A DNA stretch of 64,000 bases from Marinilactibacillus sp036039175 (GCF_036039175.1 NZ_JAYXKP010000003.1:1-64000), one strand, 5' to 3'. Numbered from the stretch's first letter, positions 26,447 to 36,136 are shown. Numbers and translations are program-made. Notes: generated by a model not told the origin, from the letters alone.

Positions 26447-28255
26447 ATGTGCGGAATCGTAGGTTATATTGGACATAAAGATGCAAAAGAGATTTTATTA
26501 AAAGGATTAGATACTTTGGAATACCGAGGATATGACTCTGCTGGTATTTATGTCACGGATGAATCAGACAAAGGTCATCTATTTAAAGAAAAAGGTCGCA
26601 TCTCTGCACTTCGTGCTAAAGTCGACAACTCTGTTACTGCTTATTCAGGTATTGGCCATACACGTTGGGCTACACACGGTGTTCCGAGTGTTGAAAATGC
26701 TCACCCACACCAATCTACAAGCGGTCGTTTCACTATTGTACATAATGGTGTAATCGAAAACTTTGAAGAAGTAAAAGACGCTTATCTTTCAGATGTTCAC
26801 TTCCACAGTACGACAGATACGGAAGTTATCGTTCAATTGATCGCTTGGTTTGTGGAAACTGAAGGTTTAGAAACCATTGATGCTTTCAAAAAAGCAACCG
26901 TTACCCTTAAAGGCTCTTACGCTTTAGCGTTAGTGGATAGCGAAGCTCCTGAAACTTTATATGCAGCTAAAAACAAATCTCCACTATTACTTGGTACTGG
27001 CGAAGGATTTAACGTCATTTCTTCTGATGCCATGGCAATGGTACAAGAAACGACTCAATTCATTGAATTAATGGATGGCGAAGTCGCTACTTTGACAAAA
27101 GATTCAATCAAAATCGAAGATTTAGCTGGTGAACTAATCGAACGTGACAGCTATACTGCTCATATCGATGCGAATGATTTAGGTAAAGGAACTTACCCTT
27201 ACTACATGATCAAAGAAATCGACGAGCAGCCAGCTGTTATGCGTAAACTTGTTCAACAATACCAAAATGAAGAAGGTCAACTTGAAGTTGATGAAACGAT
27301 CTTAAAAGAAATCCAAGAGAGTGACCGCATTTATGTAGTCGCTTGTGGTACAAGCTACAACGCTGGATGGGTTGGCAAGCAACTTCTTGAACGTGTAACT
27401 GGAACACCTACTGAAGTGCATTTAGCGAGCGAATTTGCTTACAACACGCCATTACTGACTAAGAAGCCATTCTTCATCTTCTTATCTCAATCTGGTGAAA
27501 CTGCTGATAGCCGTCAAGTACTTGTTCAAGTGAACCATGCCGGTTATCCTTCACTAACTCTTACAAACGTACCTGGTTCAACGTTGTCCCGTGAAGCTAA
27601 ACACACATTGCTCTTACATGCTGGTCCAGAAATTGCTGTTGCTTCAACCAAAGCCTATACAGCTCAAATCGCTGTTCTAGCGATTTTATCTGAATGTGTG
27701 GCTAAATTTAACGGAGTAGAACACTCTATTGATGTCGCTCACGAATTAGGTATTATTGCAAATGCCATTGAAACAGTTATTGATGATCACGAAATCTTTG
27801 AACACTTATCTGTTACACACTTAAGCACGAGTAAAAATGCTTTCTATATTGGACGTGGTATTGACTACTACATCGTTATGGAAGCAGCGTTGAAATTGAA
27901 AGAAGTTTCTTATGTTCAAGCTGAAGGTTGGGCTTCTGGAGAATTGAAACACGGAACGATTGCTTTAATCGAAGAAAACACACCTGTTATCTCTATTATT
28001 ACAGATGAAGTTTCTGGTCCTCATACAAGAGGGAATGCACACGAAGTGATTTCTCGCGGTGCACACAGTATGATTATTTCTATGGAAGGTCTGGATCGCC
28101 AGGAAGATGCATACGTGCTTCCTAAAGTTCACGACTTATTGACTCCACTGATCAGTGTGATTCCAACTCAGTTGATTGCATACTACACTGCGCTACACCG
28201 TGGTAACGACGTCGACAAACCTCGTAACCTTGCAAAATCTGTAACTGTAGAATAA
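26447..28255 (+). CDS. glmS: Glutamine-fructose-6-phosphate aminotransferase (isomerising)
   Basis: A 602-residue enzyme that makes glucosamine 6-phosphate from fructose 6-phosphate and glutamine, the entry to peptidoglycan amino sugars. The N-terminal glutaminase begins MCGIVGYIG with the nucleophile Cys exposed after Met removal. Two SIS domains follow (FFIFLSQSGETADS, then YIGRGIDYYIVMEAALKLKEVSY in outline), ending in the family tail DVDKPRNLAKSVTVE. AAGGA precedes the ATG. The leader is only about 90 nt, too short for a glmS ribozyme, and holds operator-like boxes instead. GlmU, acting later in the same pathway, is encoded at 43772. Confidence 0.98.
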   Translation: MCGIVGYIGHKDAKEILLKGLDTLEYRGYDSAGIYVTDESDKGHLFKEKGRISALRAKVDNSVTAYSGIGHTRWATHGVPSVENAHPHQSTSGRFTIVHNGVIENFEEVKDAYLSDVHFHSTTDTEVIVQLIAWFVETEGLETIDAFKKATVTLKGSYALALVDSEAPETLYAAKNKSPLLLGTGEGFNVISSDAMAMVQETTQFIELMDGEVATLTKDSIKIEDLAGELIERDSYTAHIDANDLGKGTYPYYMIKEIDEQPAVMRKLVQQYQNEEGQLEVDETILKEIQESDRIYVVACGTSYNAGWVGKQLLERVTGTPTEVHLASEFAYNTPLLTKKPFFIFLSQSGETADSRQVLVQVNHAGYPSLTLTNVPGSTLSREAKHTLLLHAGPEIAVASTKAYTAQIAVLAILSECVAKFNGVEHSIDVAHELGIIANAIETVIDDHEIFEHLSVTHLSTSKNAFYIGRGIDYYIVMEAALKLKEVSYVQAEGWASGELKHGTIALIEENTPVISIITDEVSGPHTRGNAHEVISRGAHSMIISMEGLDRQEDAYVLPKVHDLLTPLISVIPTQLIAYYTALHRGNDVDKPRNLAKSVTVE

Positions 28256-28274
28256 TCAATAGAATAAAAAAGCC

Positions 28275-28323
28275 ATCCCCTTTATGCAGACCAATTTCGT
28301 TGGTTCCGTAAAGGGGATTTTTT
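28275..28323 (+). terminator. Terminator of glmS
   Basis: ATCCCCTTTA (28275-28284) pairs with TAAAGGGGAT (28309-28318), with an inner ACCAA/TTGGT stem, followed by a T6 tract. Confidence 0.9.
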
Positions 28324-28474
28324 AAATCAATTATTTGATTTAGTCGTTGTAGATATAAACTCCCTTCTATCTACTTTTTAATACTCTATCAGTTAATACC
28401 TATTCCTTTTTCACCTTAAAATCTTTTTTAATGCACTCATGCTTTCTGTCTGGGTAAAGATCCTTTATACTTTG

Positions 28475-28496
28475 GTGTAGAAGATTATTTCTACAC
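28475..28496 (+). promoter_or_regulatory. Small palindrome at the uridine-kinase-like gene leader
   Basis: GTGTAGAA (28475-28482) and TTCTACAC (28489-28496) pair perfectly around 6 nt. The palindrome lies directly after a possible -10 element (TATACT, 28466-28471) and directly before the weak RBS. It could be an operator or a translation-affecting hairpin. Confidence 0.45.
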
Positions 28497-28510
28497 AAGG
28501 ACGTGAAAAT

Positions 28511-29149
28511 TTGGATACATTAATCGCTTCAATATTAGAGAAAATCAGCACTACTACCGAACCGATAATTATTGGTATTTCCGGTCACGGAGCAGCTGGT
28601 AAAACAACACTCGCACTCTCTTTGATTGAGACATTAGGAAAACATAAAGTCAACTACTTGAATACAGATCCCTATATTCTAGATTCAAGTATTAGAAAGT
28701 ATACAACGATTGAATACGACTATATAGATACTACCCATAAATTCAAAATGACCGCTTGTCACCCAGAAGCACATTTTATACCCGCTCTAGAAAGAGACCT
28801 TTCAATGATTAGAAACGGTCTCCTCTTAAAGACAATCGATGTTCCTTATCTACCTCAAACGACAATGCTTCCTGAAAAGTCTATTACAATTGTTGAAGGT
28901 ATGAGCGTGGCCTTTATCGATCCAGAACTAATCGATCTTTCAATCTATCTGCATACGGATGATGATACTGAATGGGTACGTAGAACGAACCGAGATGTAT
29001 CTGAGAGAAATACTACATTATCTTATCTGACAAATTCTCATGCTGAACGACGTATTCAATATACTATATTCATGCATCCTTTCAGTAAGTCTTTTAACAT
29101 CATTGTCAGACAGACGATAACTGATTTCCAGATTGAAAAAAATCACTAA
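28511..29149 (+). CDS. Uridine kinase-like P-loop kinase
   Basis: A 212-residue P-loop protein. Walker A is GHGAAGKTT (around residues 25-33), followed by the family-type YLNTDPYILDSS (acceptor-binding region) and a lid-like stretch TEWVRRTNRDVSERN. It belongs to the phosphoribulokinase/uridine kinase group, but the specificity is not evident. The start is TTG at 28511 behind AAGGA at a long spacing. It is isolated between glmS and an orphan EIIC and closed by its own hairpin, so context gives no pathway. Confidence 0.75.
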   Translation: MDTLIASILEKISTTTEPIIIGISGHGAAGKTTLALSLIETLGKHKVNYLNTDPYILDSSIRKYTTIEYDYIDTTHKFKMTACHPEAHFIPALERDLSMIRNGLLLKTIDVPYLPQTTMLPEKSITIVEGMSVAFIDPELIDLSIYLHTDDDTEWVRRTNRDVSERNTTLSYLTNSHAERRIQYTIFMHPFSKSFNIIVRQTITDFQIEKNH

Positions 29150-29150
29150 A

Positions 29151-29201
29151 AAAAAGAAGTATCAATCCAGTGGGCAAATACTGAATTGATGCTTCTTTTT
29201 T
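29151..29201. terminator. Bidirectional terminator
   Basis: An interrupted stem (AAAAAGAAG...ATCAAT...CAGT with ACTG...ATTGAT...CTTCTTTTT) serves the convergent genes ending at 29149 and 29212. Confidence 0.85.
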
Positions 29202-29211
29202 ATCATTAAAT

Positions 29212-30549
29212 TTATGCTTCAGTAGGTTGTGTGGCTTGAACTGCACCTTCTTCTACTTGTTCGACACTCTCTGTTCCTTCTGTTTCCAGTTGGTAAGCTT
29301 TTTGATCTACGATTCTAAAGAATGGATAGTAAATGCCTGCCGAAAGTAATATTTGCACCATCTGCCATGCTCCACCTCGCCATCCACTAAGCAAGAACCC
29401 CGAAATGATTGGTGGGGTTGTCCAAGGAATATTCGCCCCATTTGCGTAAGGAACAATACCGGCTGACATCACAAAGTAAGTCAGACCCGACATCACCAGT
29501 GGCATCAATAAGAATGGAATCATCATAATGGGATTTAAAACAATAGGAAGTCCAAATATCAGTGGCTCGTTGATATTGAATAATCCAGGTACAAAAGCTA
29601 ATTTTCCTAGCGTCTTGTACTGCTCAGATCTAGCAAACATCAAGATACAGAGTGCTAAACCTAATGTTGCACCTGCTCCTCCAACTTTAATAAAGTTATT
29701 GTAAAATTGTGCATTGATGATATTCGGCAAAGCCGTTCCAGAAGCAAAAGCTGTCGCATTCTCTGCAGTCAGATTCAACCAGATTGGATTCATGACTGCT
29801 CCAACAATATTAGAGCCATGTATACCAAATGACCATAATAATCCTTCAAAGATAAAGATGATAAAAGTTGTTGGTAACGTTCTAGATAAAGCCAGTAAAG
29901 GTGTTTGTAAAATTTCAAAAATGAATGCATGCGCTGTTTCGTATGAAATCAAGCTAAATCCGATTCGAATAAAGTTAAAAAGAACAATAACAATAAATCC
30001 TGGCACGAGAGCCGAGAAAGATCTTGCAACATTTGAAGGAACGGAATCCGGAAGTTTGATGACCCATCCCTTTTGAATGACAAGTCTATAAATTTCTGTT
30101 GCAATAATAGCTGATATCATTCCAACAAATAATCCACTAGCACTTAGATTCAACATTGGAATTCCTCTAGCCTCGTTTGCGGCGGTTATCGTAGGTGTCA
30201 AAACAAAGAACGCTACTAGCGAAATTAAGATGGCACCAATGTCATCCACTTTATAGTAGTTAGCCAATGATTTAGCCATACCAATCATAACAAAAGGTGT
30301 CATGATTTCCATTGTCATGTCATAGGGAACTTGAAAATACGATTTCCAATCTGCTCCAAGTAACCCTTCCATAAATCCAGGGTAACTCTCAATAGGTAAA
30401 TTGGCAAAAAGCAGAAAAATAGAGCCAATAATAAGTAGAGACATTGCTCCGAAGAACCCCGCCTTGACAGCAGTCAAATACCGATTCGAATCTAATTTGA
30501 ATGCAATAGGAGAAAGTACATCCGATAATTTATCCAGTGCGTTTTCCAT
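29212..30549 (-). CDS. PTS EIIC, lactose/cellobiose (CelB) family, orphan
   Basis: A 445-residue membrane permease subunit of the Lac family, with about ten helices and conserved stretches FVPGLFNINEPLIFGLPIVLNP (shown in part) and NIPWTTPPIISGF. It would transport a beta-glucoside, cellobiose, chitobiose or related sugar as its phosphate. No EIIA, EIIB or glycosidase gene is adjacent, so it must borrow partners encoded elsewhere. I start at ATG 30549, with AGAAGG 8 nt upstream; the longer TTG-initiated reading includes the RBS. A cre site lies about 40 nt upstream, so glucose repression is likely. Confidence 0.9.
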   Translation of the reverse strand: MENALDKLSDVLSPIAFKLDSNRYLTAVKAGFFGAMSLLIIGSIFLLFANLPIESYPGFMEGLLGADWKSYFQVPYDMTMEIMTPFVMIGMAKSLANYYKVDDIGAILISLVAFFVLTPTITAANEARGIPMLNLSASGLFVGMISAIIATEIYRLVIQKGWVIKLPDSVPSNVARSFSALVPGFIVIVLFNFIRIGFSLISYETAHAFIFEILQTPLLALSRTLPTTFIIFIFEGLLWSFGIHGSNIVGAVMNPIWLNLTAENATAFASGTALPNIINAQFYNNFIKVGGAGATLGLALCILMFARSEQYKTLGKLAFVPGLFNINEPLIFGLPIVLNPIMMIPFLLMPLVMSGLTYFVMSAGIVPYANGANIPWTTPPIISGFLLSGWRGGAWQMVQILLSAGIYYPFFRIVDQKAYQLETEGTESVEQVEEGAVQATQPTEA

Positions 30550-30584
30550 ATATAAAACCTTCTTCCTCAAAATAGTTTGATTAT

Positions 30585-30600
30585 TTTAAAGCGTTTTCAT
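30585..30600 (-). promoter_or_regulatory. cre (CcpA) site upstream of the orphan EIIC
   Basis: Read on the minus strand, ATGAAAACGCTTTAAA is close to the cre consensus WTGNAARCGNWWWCA. It lies 35-50 nt before the start codon, where CcpA would block expression. Confidence 0.7.
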
Positions 30601-30915
30601 TCCAGAGTGAAACAGTCCTGATTTTCTCTAATGCATAAAGTGAGCTCAAGAAAAGTTCTTTCTATCATTATGCATTCTGAGAGAATAAAAGATAAAAATG
30701 AAAAGTTATAACTTTTTCTATAAGACAATTATATGTAGGAAACACATTTTAAGCAAGCGTTTTCTTTACTGTTATATCAACATTAAGCGTGTGTAATCCA
30801 TTACATGCGCGTCATTAACACTTATCTATTTTGAAAGTTTTTTTCAATATAACTCGACGTATGTTTTATGCATTATTGTATTATAAAATGATAATTTTTT
30901 TTAATATTCATCATT
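30601..30915. promoter_or_regulatory. Intergenic region with a second cre-like site
   Basis: About 315 AT-rich nt upstream of the EIIC gene. A second cre-like element, CAAGCGTTTTC (near 30754-30765), lies farther upstream. Otherwise no frame, RNA gene or clear promoter is visible. Confidence 0.45.
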
Positions 30916-30946
30916 AAAAAGGAGCTTGCAAATATGCAGCTCCTTT
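30916..30946 (-). terminator. Terminator of the aspartate decarboxylase gene
   Basis: AAAGGAGCT (30918-30926) pairs with AGCTCCTTT (30938-30946), with inner GCA/TGC, followed on the minus strand by T5. Confidence 0.88.
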
Positions 30947-30951
30947 ACTGT

Positions 30952-32526
30952 TTATTTAAATGAAAGATACATCCGGTCAACCATGTTTGTGATTCTTTGA
31001 CCGATTTCTCTATACGTGTTAGTCGGAAGATTCGCTAACGATACTCTTACAGTCCACTTACTTGAACCAAATGCCTCTGATTTTAGTAGCATCAATTGCT
31101 CTTCTTTTGCGAGTTTAGTGACAATATCTGTCATAGACCAGTTGGTTTGAATATAGTCTACGAAAGATGCTTCGTATTTTTCTTTCAACCACCATTCGAA
31201 GTCAATTTCACAATAATAAGCGGTATTCAATTCTTTGATTGGCATGCGCATACCTAGAGAATCGTATAGAGCCTTGCCTCTCTCCTGACAAATCCCTATA
31301 ACTTCTTTCTTGTACACATCTTCTGTGTCCAGTAATGCATAAAGACTGAATAGGGTCATCATCACTTGCTGCGGAGCCGATAGACCTGCTGCATGATTTA
31401 AAGCCACTGATCGACTATCTGCAACCATCCGGTCAATAAATCGGATAGACTCAGGATCTGAGGTGAGCGTTTCATAACGATGATTCAATTGAGCTTTTTC
31501 ATCTTCAGGTAATTGAGCCAGACGGTCATCAAAAATATTTTCTTTTGCGACCGCAATCGTTCCTATTCTCCATCCAGTTGCACCAAAATATTTTGAATAA
31601 GAATAGATGCAAGCCGTATTATAGGGTAAAACAGTAAATAACGAAGTAAATTGATTCAAAAAAGTGCCGTATACATCATCCGATAAAATCATCAGATCCG
31701 GATTGTCCTTTTCAACGATATCAATCAACTGATCAATAGAATCCCCATAAATTGCATTAGCAGTGGGATTACTTGGGTTGACGACAAAAACCGCTTTTAT
31801 AGCATCGTCTCTCAAACGATCCAACTCTTCTTTCGGAAATTGATAGCTTGTTTCTCCATTAATCGTCACGAGTTCTGAGCGAATGTAATGAACATTAAAT
31901 CCGTACTCTGGCAGCTCTGGTATTTCCATATAAGGTGCAAAAGTAGGAATCAGTAAAGCTATGGTGTCCCCTTGATTTAATAAGGCATTGTTAACTAAAG
32001 AATTGAATGTATAAACAATACCAGCGGTTCCACCCTCTACTGCAAATACATCGAATGGGACACTTTTTGAGTCGAATAGTTCATGATGCAAATACTGTTT
32101 GATTGGTTCTTCACTGGCATTCAAAATACGTTCCGGATGTGGATAATTATCTCCGATCACGTCGTCCAGCATATGTTTCAACCATACTTCTTTTGGCATA
32201 CCCATTAAATGATTGCCTTTTTCCCAAATACTTTGAAGCAAACGAGCTCCTTGCGTTTCCTTGGAATCTAAAAAGGTTTCGAACCTTTCTGATCTACTAT
32301 CATCTTCTTTGATCATTCCAGCGATTTGTCTGTTTTCTCCGAGCATTGTTTCTTTGACTGCAAATTCCCCTAATAGGAAAAAAGCTTCTCTTGGTATTGG
32401 TGCCGTCCAGTTCGGGTTCCCTCTACCAGCATTCAAAAATTCTTTCGTATTAGGGGTTTTCTGCATTTGTTCTTCTAAATAAAGATTTAATTCAAAAGGG
32501 CTCAGACTTTCAAGATCCTGCTTCAA
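30952..32526 (-). CDS. aspD: Aspartate 4-decarboxylase / aspartate aminotransferase (AspD type)
   Basis: A 524-residue PLP enzyme that decarboxylates aspartate to alanine and CO2, with side transaminase activity. The opening LNAGRGNPNW is the family signature and SYSKYFGATGWRIG holds the PLP lysine. VFVVNPSNPTANA and SDDVYGTF are fold-type I cofactor contacts. I place the start at TTG 32526 (MKQDLESLSPFELN) because AGGAG lies 7 nt upstream; 26 earlier in-frame codons read through that RBS. In several lactic acid bacteria AspD works with antiporter AspT to make proton-motive force and resist acid. No aspT is adjacent here. Confidence 0.93.
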   Translation of the reverse strand: MKQDLESLSPFELNLYLEEQMQKTPNTKEFLNAGRGNPNWTAPIPREAFFLLGEFAVKETMLGENRQIAGMIKEDDSRSERFETFLDSKETQGARLLQSIWEKGNHLMGMPKEVWLKHMLDDVIGDNYPHPERILNASEEPIKQYLHHELFDSKSVPFDVFAVEGGTAGIVYTFNSLVNNALLNQGDTIALLIPTFAPYMEIPELPEYGFNVHYIRSELVTINGETSYQFPKEELDRLRDDAIKAVFVVNPSNPTANAIYGDSIDQLIDIVEKDNPDLMILSDDVYGTFLNQFTSLFTVLPYNTACIYSYSKYFGATGWRIGTIAVAKENIFDDRLAQLPEDEKAQLNHRYETLTSDPESIRFIDRMVADSRSVALNHAAGLSAPQQVMMTLFSLYALLDTEDVYKKEVIGICQERGKALYDSLGMRMPIKELNTAYYCEIDFEWWLKEKYEASFVDYIQTNWSMTDIVTKLAKEEQLMLLKSEAFGSSKWTVRVSLANLPTNTYREIGQRITNMVDRMYLSFK

Positions 32527-32694
32527 AATTCCACTCCTAGTTTTTTGTAATGATTTTATTTTATCTCCATTTGTAATTGTAACAAAGATATCGAACGACC
32601 CCAAGTCTATAGGACATTAGATAAAGAATTTATATAAATTCTCATATAAGCTCATTATTATGTGAACAATTTAATGAATAGACGAAATTTAAAC

Positions 32695-32744
32695 AAAAAA
32701 ACTAGCCTCCCTAGAAATTAAGAATGCCAGTCTCCTAGTTTTTT
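32695..32744 (-). terminator. Terminator of the S9 peptidase gene
   Basis: AAAAAACTAG (32695-32704) pairs with CTAGTTTTTT (32735-32744) around a 30-nt loop. The hairpin overlaps the stop codon of the peptidase. Confidence 0.7.
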
Positions 32745-34725
32745 AGTACTGTTCGAACCAATCTGTGATTGCATCCATTCTTGCAAGTCGTAAATTGGGT
32801 AAACCCATTCTCGAAAGTCCATGGCTGGATTTAGGGAATGTGATCAATTTTGTATCGACTTTATGTTTCTTCATTGCGATATACATTTGCTCTGCTTGTT
32901 CTTGTGGACATCTTAAGTCCTCTTCTCCATGAATAACAAGTAGCGGTGTTTTTACATTCTCAGCATATGCTAGAGGAGACATTCTCCAGAGTTCTTGCAT
33001 CTCGCTAAGATCGTGCTGCAACTGAAATTCTACGAAATGAGGTCCGATGTCACTTGTTCCATAGAAACTGATCCAATTAGAAATACAGCGTTGTGTAACG
33101 GCAGCCTTGAATCTGTCCGTATGTCCAACAATCCAGTTCGTCATGAATCCACCATAACTTCCACCAGCGACATACAATTTTTCTGTATCGATTTCTGGAT
33201 GTTGCTCTATAACGTAGTCCGTTCCAAGCATCAAATCTTCATAGTCTTTGTTACCATAATCTCCTAAGATTGAAGCAACAAAATCCTGACCATAGCCATT
33301 TCCGCCGCGTGGGTTCAATAAAATCACACCATACCCTTGAGCAGATAGTTTCTGCATTTCGTGGAAGAAGGTTTCTCCATAACAGACTTGCGGTCCACCG
33401 TGTACATAAAGAATTGCAGGATGTTTTTCTTTTTTATCGACGGGTGGCATATACCATCCTTGAATATCCCAATTGTCAGCTCCTTTATACCAGAACATCT
33501 CTGGTTCAACGATTGTGTATTCAGAAACCACAGTAGCATTCGGATCATACAATTTTTCAATTGTTCCAGTTTTCAAATTCAGTAAACCAACTTCACTTGG
33601 GATTGTTGCTGTCGAGTAGGTTACAGCAACTCTATCTTGTTCATCTGTTAGATCTCCACCTGTGAACTGAACTTTTTCGTCAACCAGTTTCTCTAGCTGG
33701 CCTTTTCGATTCCCTTTAAAAATTTGCAACTTTCCGTGTTCTGTTACTGGGAAAAGATAGTCTTCATTATTTAGCCACTGAACCGGGAAGTCGGATACAT
33801 TCTGCTGGAAATCCCCGATAATCGTATCGCCTACCTCTGCGTCCAATTCTTTAGTTAAACAGACAAGTGTTTGTTCGGTTACATCGTACCCATAAAGCTT
33901 CGCTTGTGATACAAATGCAAATTTAAAATCATTTCCTACTAATAGATAAAAATCTTCAGCCTCGTTTGCTGCTACAAACTGGAAACTGCCTTGGGGAATT
34001 TCTTTTGTGATAGTTATTGTCTTTTTTGATTCAATAGAATATTTAAAGACACTGCCACCATAAACCCATTCGTCTTCTGGATCCAATTTGTCAGAAATCA
34101 AAAGATAGCTTTCGTCTTTTGAAACGTAGCTCAATCCAACTGGGCGGTCTTTTTCTAAAATAAGCTGGTCATTTTTAGTCGCAAGATCTACCTTTTTGAT
34201 CTGGTAAGTGAGATCTACGGGATTGACACCTCTTCCATCCATTTTATATTGAAGGGTTGTAATTACTTTAGGCTCTGGGTGCTTTTTCTTGTCTTTAATC
34301 TCTTCCGTTTGATCAGCGTTTGAATCTTCTTTTGTTTTCTTTGAGGTCTGATAATAAACACTTGCGCTATTGCTGGTCCATTCATACGAAAATACACCAT
34401 TTTTTTCCGAAGTTAATTGAAAAGCAGAACCTCCGGAGAGTGAAATCAAGAAAATTTGGGTTTTCTTGTCTTCTGTATTATTTGAAAGATAGGCCAACCA
34501 TTTACCATTAGGAGAAACACTAATTTCTACATTAGCAGATCCACTATCTCCCCAGTGCGTTTTCTCTTCAGTCTTTTGATGTACACTATAAATAGAGGTA
34601 CGGTATTCATTTGTTTCTTCTTTCAGATCCGTTTCGACAAAAAAAACATGATCTTTCCAAACTTTCGGTTGTGAAACAGTTTTTAAATCAAATATACCTT
34701 CAGGTGTCAAAGTTTTCAAAATCAA
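32743..34725 (-). CDS. S9 family prolyl oligopeptidase-type peptidase
   Basis: About 660 residues. An N-terminal beta-propeller of about 390 residues (TolB-like repeats such as SPNGKWLAYLSN) covers a C-terminal alpha/beta hydrolase. The catalytic serine lies in AGGSYGGFMTNW, the aspartate in HGEEDLRCP and the histidine in SSHGLSR. There is no signal peptide, so it is a cytosolic acylaminoacyl- or dipeptidyl-peptidase-like enzyme in peptide use. The start is probably the TTG at 34725, since GGAGG lies 5 nt before it; the ATG 12 nt further upstream overlaps that RBS. It is monocistronic. Confidence 0.92.
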   Translation of the reverse strand: MILKTLTPEGIFDLKTVSQPKVWKDHVFFVETDLKEETNEYRTSIYSVHQKTEEKTHWGDSGSANVEISVSPNGKWLAYLSNNTEDKKTQIFLISLSGGSAFQLTSEKNGVFSYEWTSNSASVYYQTSKKTKEDSNADQTEEIKDKKKHPEPKVITTLQYKMDGRGVNPVDLTYQIKKVDLATKNDQLILEKDRPVGLSYVSKDESYLLISDKLDPEDEWVYGGSVFKYSIESKKTITITKEIPQGSFQFVAANEAEDFYLLVGNDFKFAFVSQAKLYGYDVTEQTLVCLTKELDAEVGDTIIGDFQQNVSDFPVQWLNNEDYLFPVTEHGKLQIFKGNRKGQLEKLVDEKVQFTGGDLTDEQDRVAVTYSTATIPSEVGLLNLKTGTIEKLYDPNATVVSEYTIVEPEMFWYKGADNWDIQGWYMPPVDKKEKHPAILYVHGGPQVCYGETFFHEMQKLSAQGYGVILLNPRGGNGYGQDFVASILGDYGNKDYEDLMLGTDYVIEQHPEIDTEKLYVAGGSYGGFMTNWIVGHTDRFKAAVTQRCISNWISFYGTSDIGPHFVEFQLQHDLSEMQELWRMSPLAYAENVKTPLLVIHGEEDLRCPQEQAEQMYIAMKKHKVDTKLITFPKSSHGLSRMGLPNLRLARMDAITDWFEQY

Positions 34726-35079
34726 ATCATCCTCCATTTTTAAATTGCATTAAAATATAACTAACAATTATAACTATTGCTTTTAAGTAACTTTTTTTAA
34801 ATCCTTGTAGGTTTTAAAAGATACTTAATACTTTAGATATAAATATAACTACTTATTTATTCTAATATACATAGAAATAACTTAATACAATTTTGCCATT
34901 CTTATGTTAGATAGTCAATAGCGTTTAATGATAAAAATCTCATTTAACCTTTGATTTTTAATTTGAGTTTTTTGCATGCAAATTCTTCTGATTTTTTAAG
35001 TATAACACTGTATTCATTTCTCGTTTGTGATATAATGAACTTGTAGAAAATAGTTTAATTTTAAGAGGAGCGTGTCAAT
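34726..35079. promoter_or_regulatory. Divergent control region of S9 peptidase and ldh
   Basis: An AT-rich 350-nt region. It holds the extended -10 element of ldh, TGATATAAT (core 35031-35036), about 45 nt before the ldh start. It also holds a perfect 12-nt palindrome TTTGCATGCAAA (34971-34982), 50 nt upstream of that -10. The -35 hexamer is poor, which would suit activator control. Confidence 0.55.
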
Positions 35080-36054
35080 ATGAGTTCACTAAATGACAAA
35101 CAAAAAATCATCTTAATCGGAGATGGCGCAGTAGGATCTAGCTATGCTTACTCTCTAATCAATCAAAACATTGGGCAAGAACTAGGGATTATTGATGTTA
35201 ATCGAGATAAAGCCGAAGGCGATGTGATGGATTTAAGTAGTGCTCTAGCTTTCACCGCACCTAAAAAACTATATGTTGCCGATTATGAAGATTGCGCAGA
35301 TGCTGATTTAATCGTCTACACTGCTGGAGCAAATCAAAAACCTGGTGAAACCAGACTTGATTTAACCGAAAAAAACCTACGCATAACTAAGAGTGTTGTG
35401 GATAGTGTTATGGCAAGTGGTTTCAATGGTATTTTCTTAGTCGCAACAAATCCTGTAGACATTTTGACTTATGCTGTATATAAATGGTCTGGACTTCCTT
35501 CTAAACAAGTTATCGGCTCTGGTACTTCTTTAGATAGTGCTCGATTCCGTCAAGCAATTGCAAATTTATTAGATGTGGATGTAAGAAACGTTCACGGTTA
35601 TATTATTGGAGAACATGGTGATACTGAATTTCCTGTTTGGTCTCACGCGAATGTAGCCGGTTTACACATCAATGAGTGGTTAGAACATAACCCTGACACA
35701 GATGAGCAAGCACTGGTAGATATATTCTTTTCTGTAAGAGATGCAGCTTATAATATTATAGAGAAAAAAGGCGCTACTTTTTATGGTATCGGTGTGTCTC
35801 TAGCAAGAATCACTCGAGCGATTTTGAATAATGAGCATGCTGTTCTTCCATTATCTGTTTATCTTGAAGGTCAATACGGAGAAGAAGATATTTATCTAGG
35901 TACACCTGCTATAGTCAACCGTAGTGGAATGAAACAGATTATTGAGATTCCATTAAACGATTCTGAACAAGAGAAAATGAAACATTCTGCTCAAACCATT
36001 AGAGAACACTTGAATGATGTAATCAAAAATAGTCCAGATTTAGCTTTCGAATAA
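35080..36054 (+). CDS. ldh: L-lactate dehydrogenase
   Basis: A 324-residue NAD-dependent enzyme that reduces pyruvate to L-lactate and regenerates NAD+, the central fermentative step. The nucleotide-binding stretch LIGDGAVGSSYAYS opens the protein. The catalytic His is in GEHGDTEFPVWS and a substrate-binding Arg lies in DSARFRQAIA. AGAGGAG precedes the ATG. It is monocistronic with its own terminator. The EET locus that follows offers an alternative sink for the same NADH. Confidence 0.97.
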   Translation: MSSLNDKQKIILIGDGAVGSSYAYSLINQNIGQELGIIDVNRDKAEGDVMDLSSALAFTAPKKLYVADYEDCADADLIVYTAGANQKPGETRLDLTEKNLRITKSVVDSVMASGFNGIFLVATNPVDILTYAVYKWSGLPSKQVIGSGTSLDSARFRQAIANLLDVDVRNVHGYIIGEHGDTEFPVWSHANVAGLHINEWLEHNPDTDEQALVDIFFSVRDAAYNIIEKKGATFYGIGVSLARITRAILNNEHAVLPLSVYLEGQYGEEDIYLGTPAIVNRSGMKQIIEIPLNDSEQEKMKHSAQTIREHLNDVIKNSPDLAFE

Positions 36055-36062
36055 CCACCTTT

Positions 36063-36094
36063 TAGCATGAGTCTATAAAGATTCATGCTTTTTA
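36063..36094 (+). terminator. Terminator of ldh
   Basis: AGCATGA (36064-36070) pairs with TCATGCT (36083-36089), with inner TC/GA contacts, followed by TTTTTATT. Confidence 0.8.
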
Positions 36095-36105
36095 TTATGC
36101 TTTAA

Positions 36106-36136
36106 AAAAACGATTATCTATCGGTTAATCGTTTTT
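36106..36136. terminator. Additional bidirectional hairpin between ldh and dmkB
   Basis: Perfect 11-bp arms (36106-36116 and 36126-36136, AAAAACGATTA and complement) with T or A runs at both ends. Confidence 0.7.

Noticed and set aside
34971..34982. TTTGCATGCAAA palindrome as a defined operator
   Set aside because: It is a perfect 12-mer but matches no operator I can name; noted only as part of the ldh upstream region.
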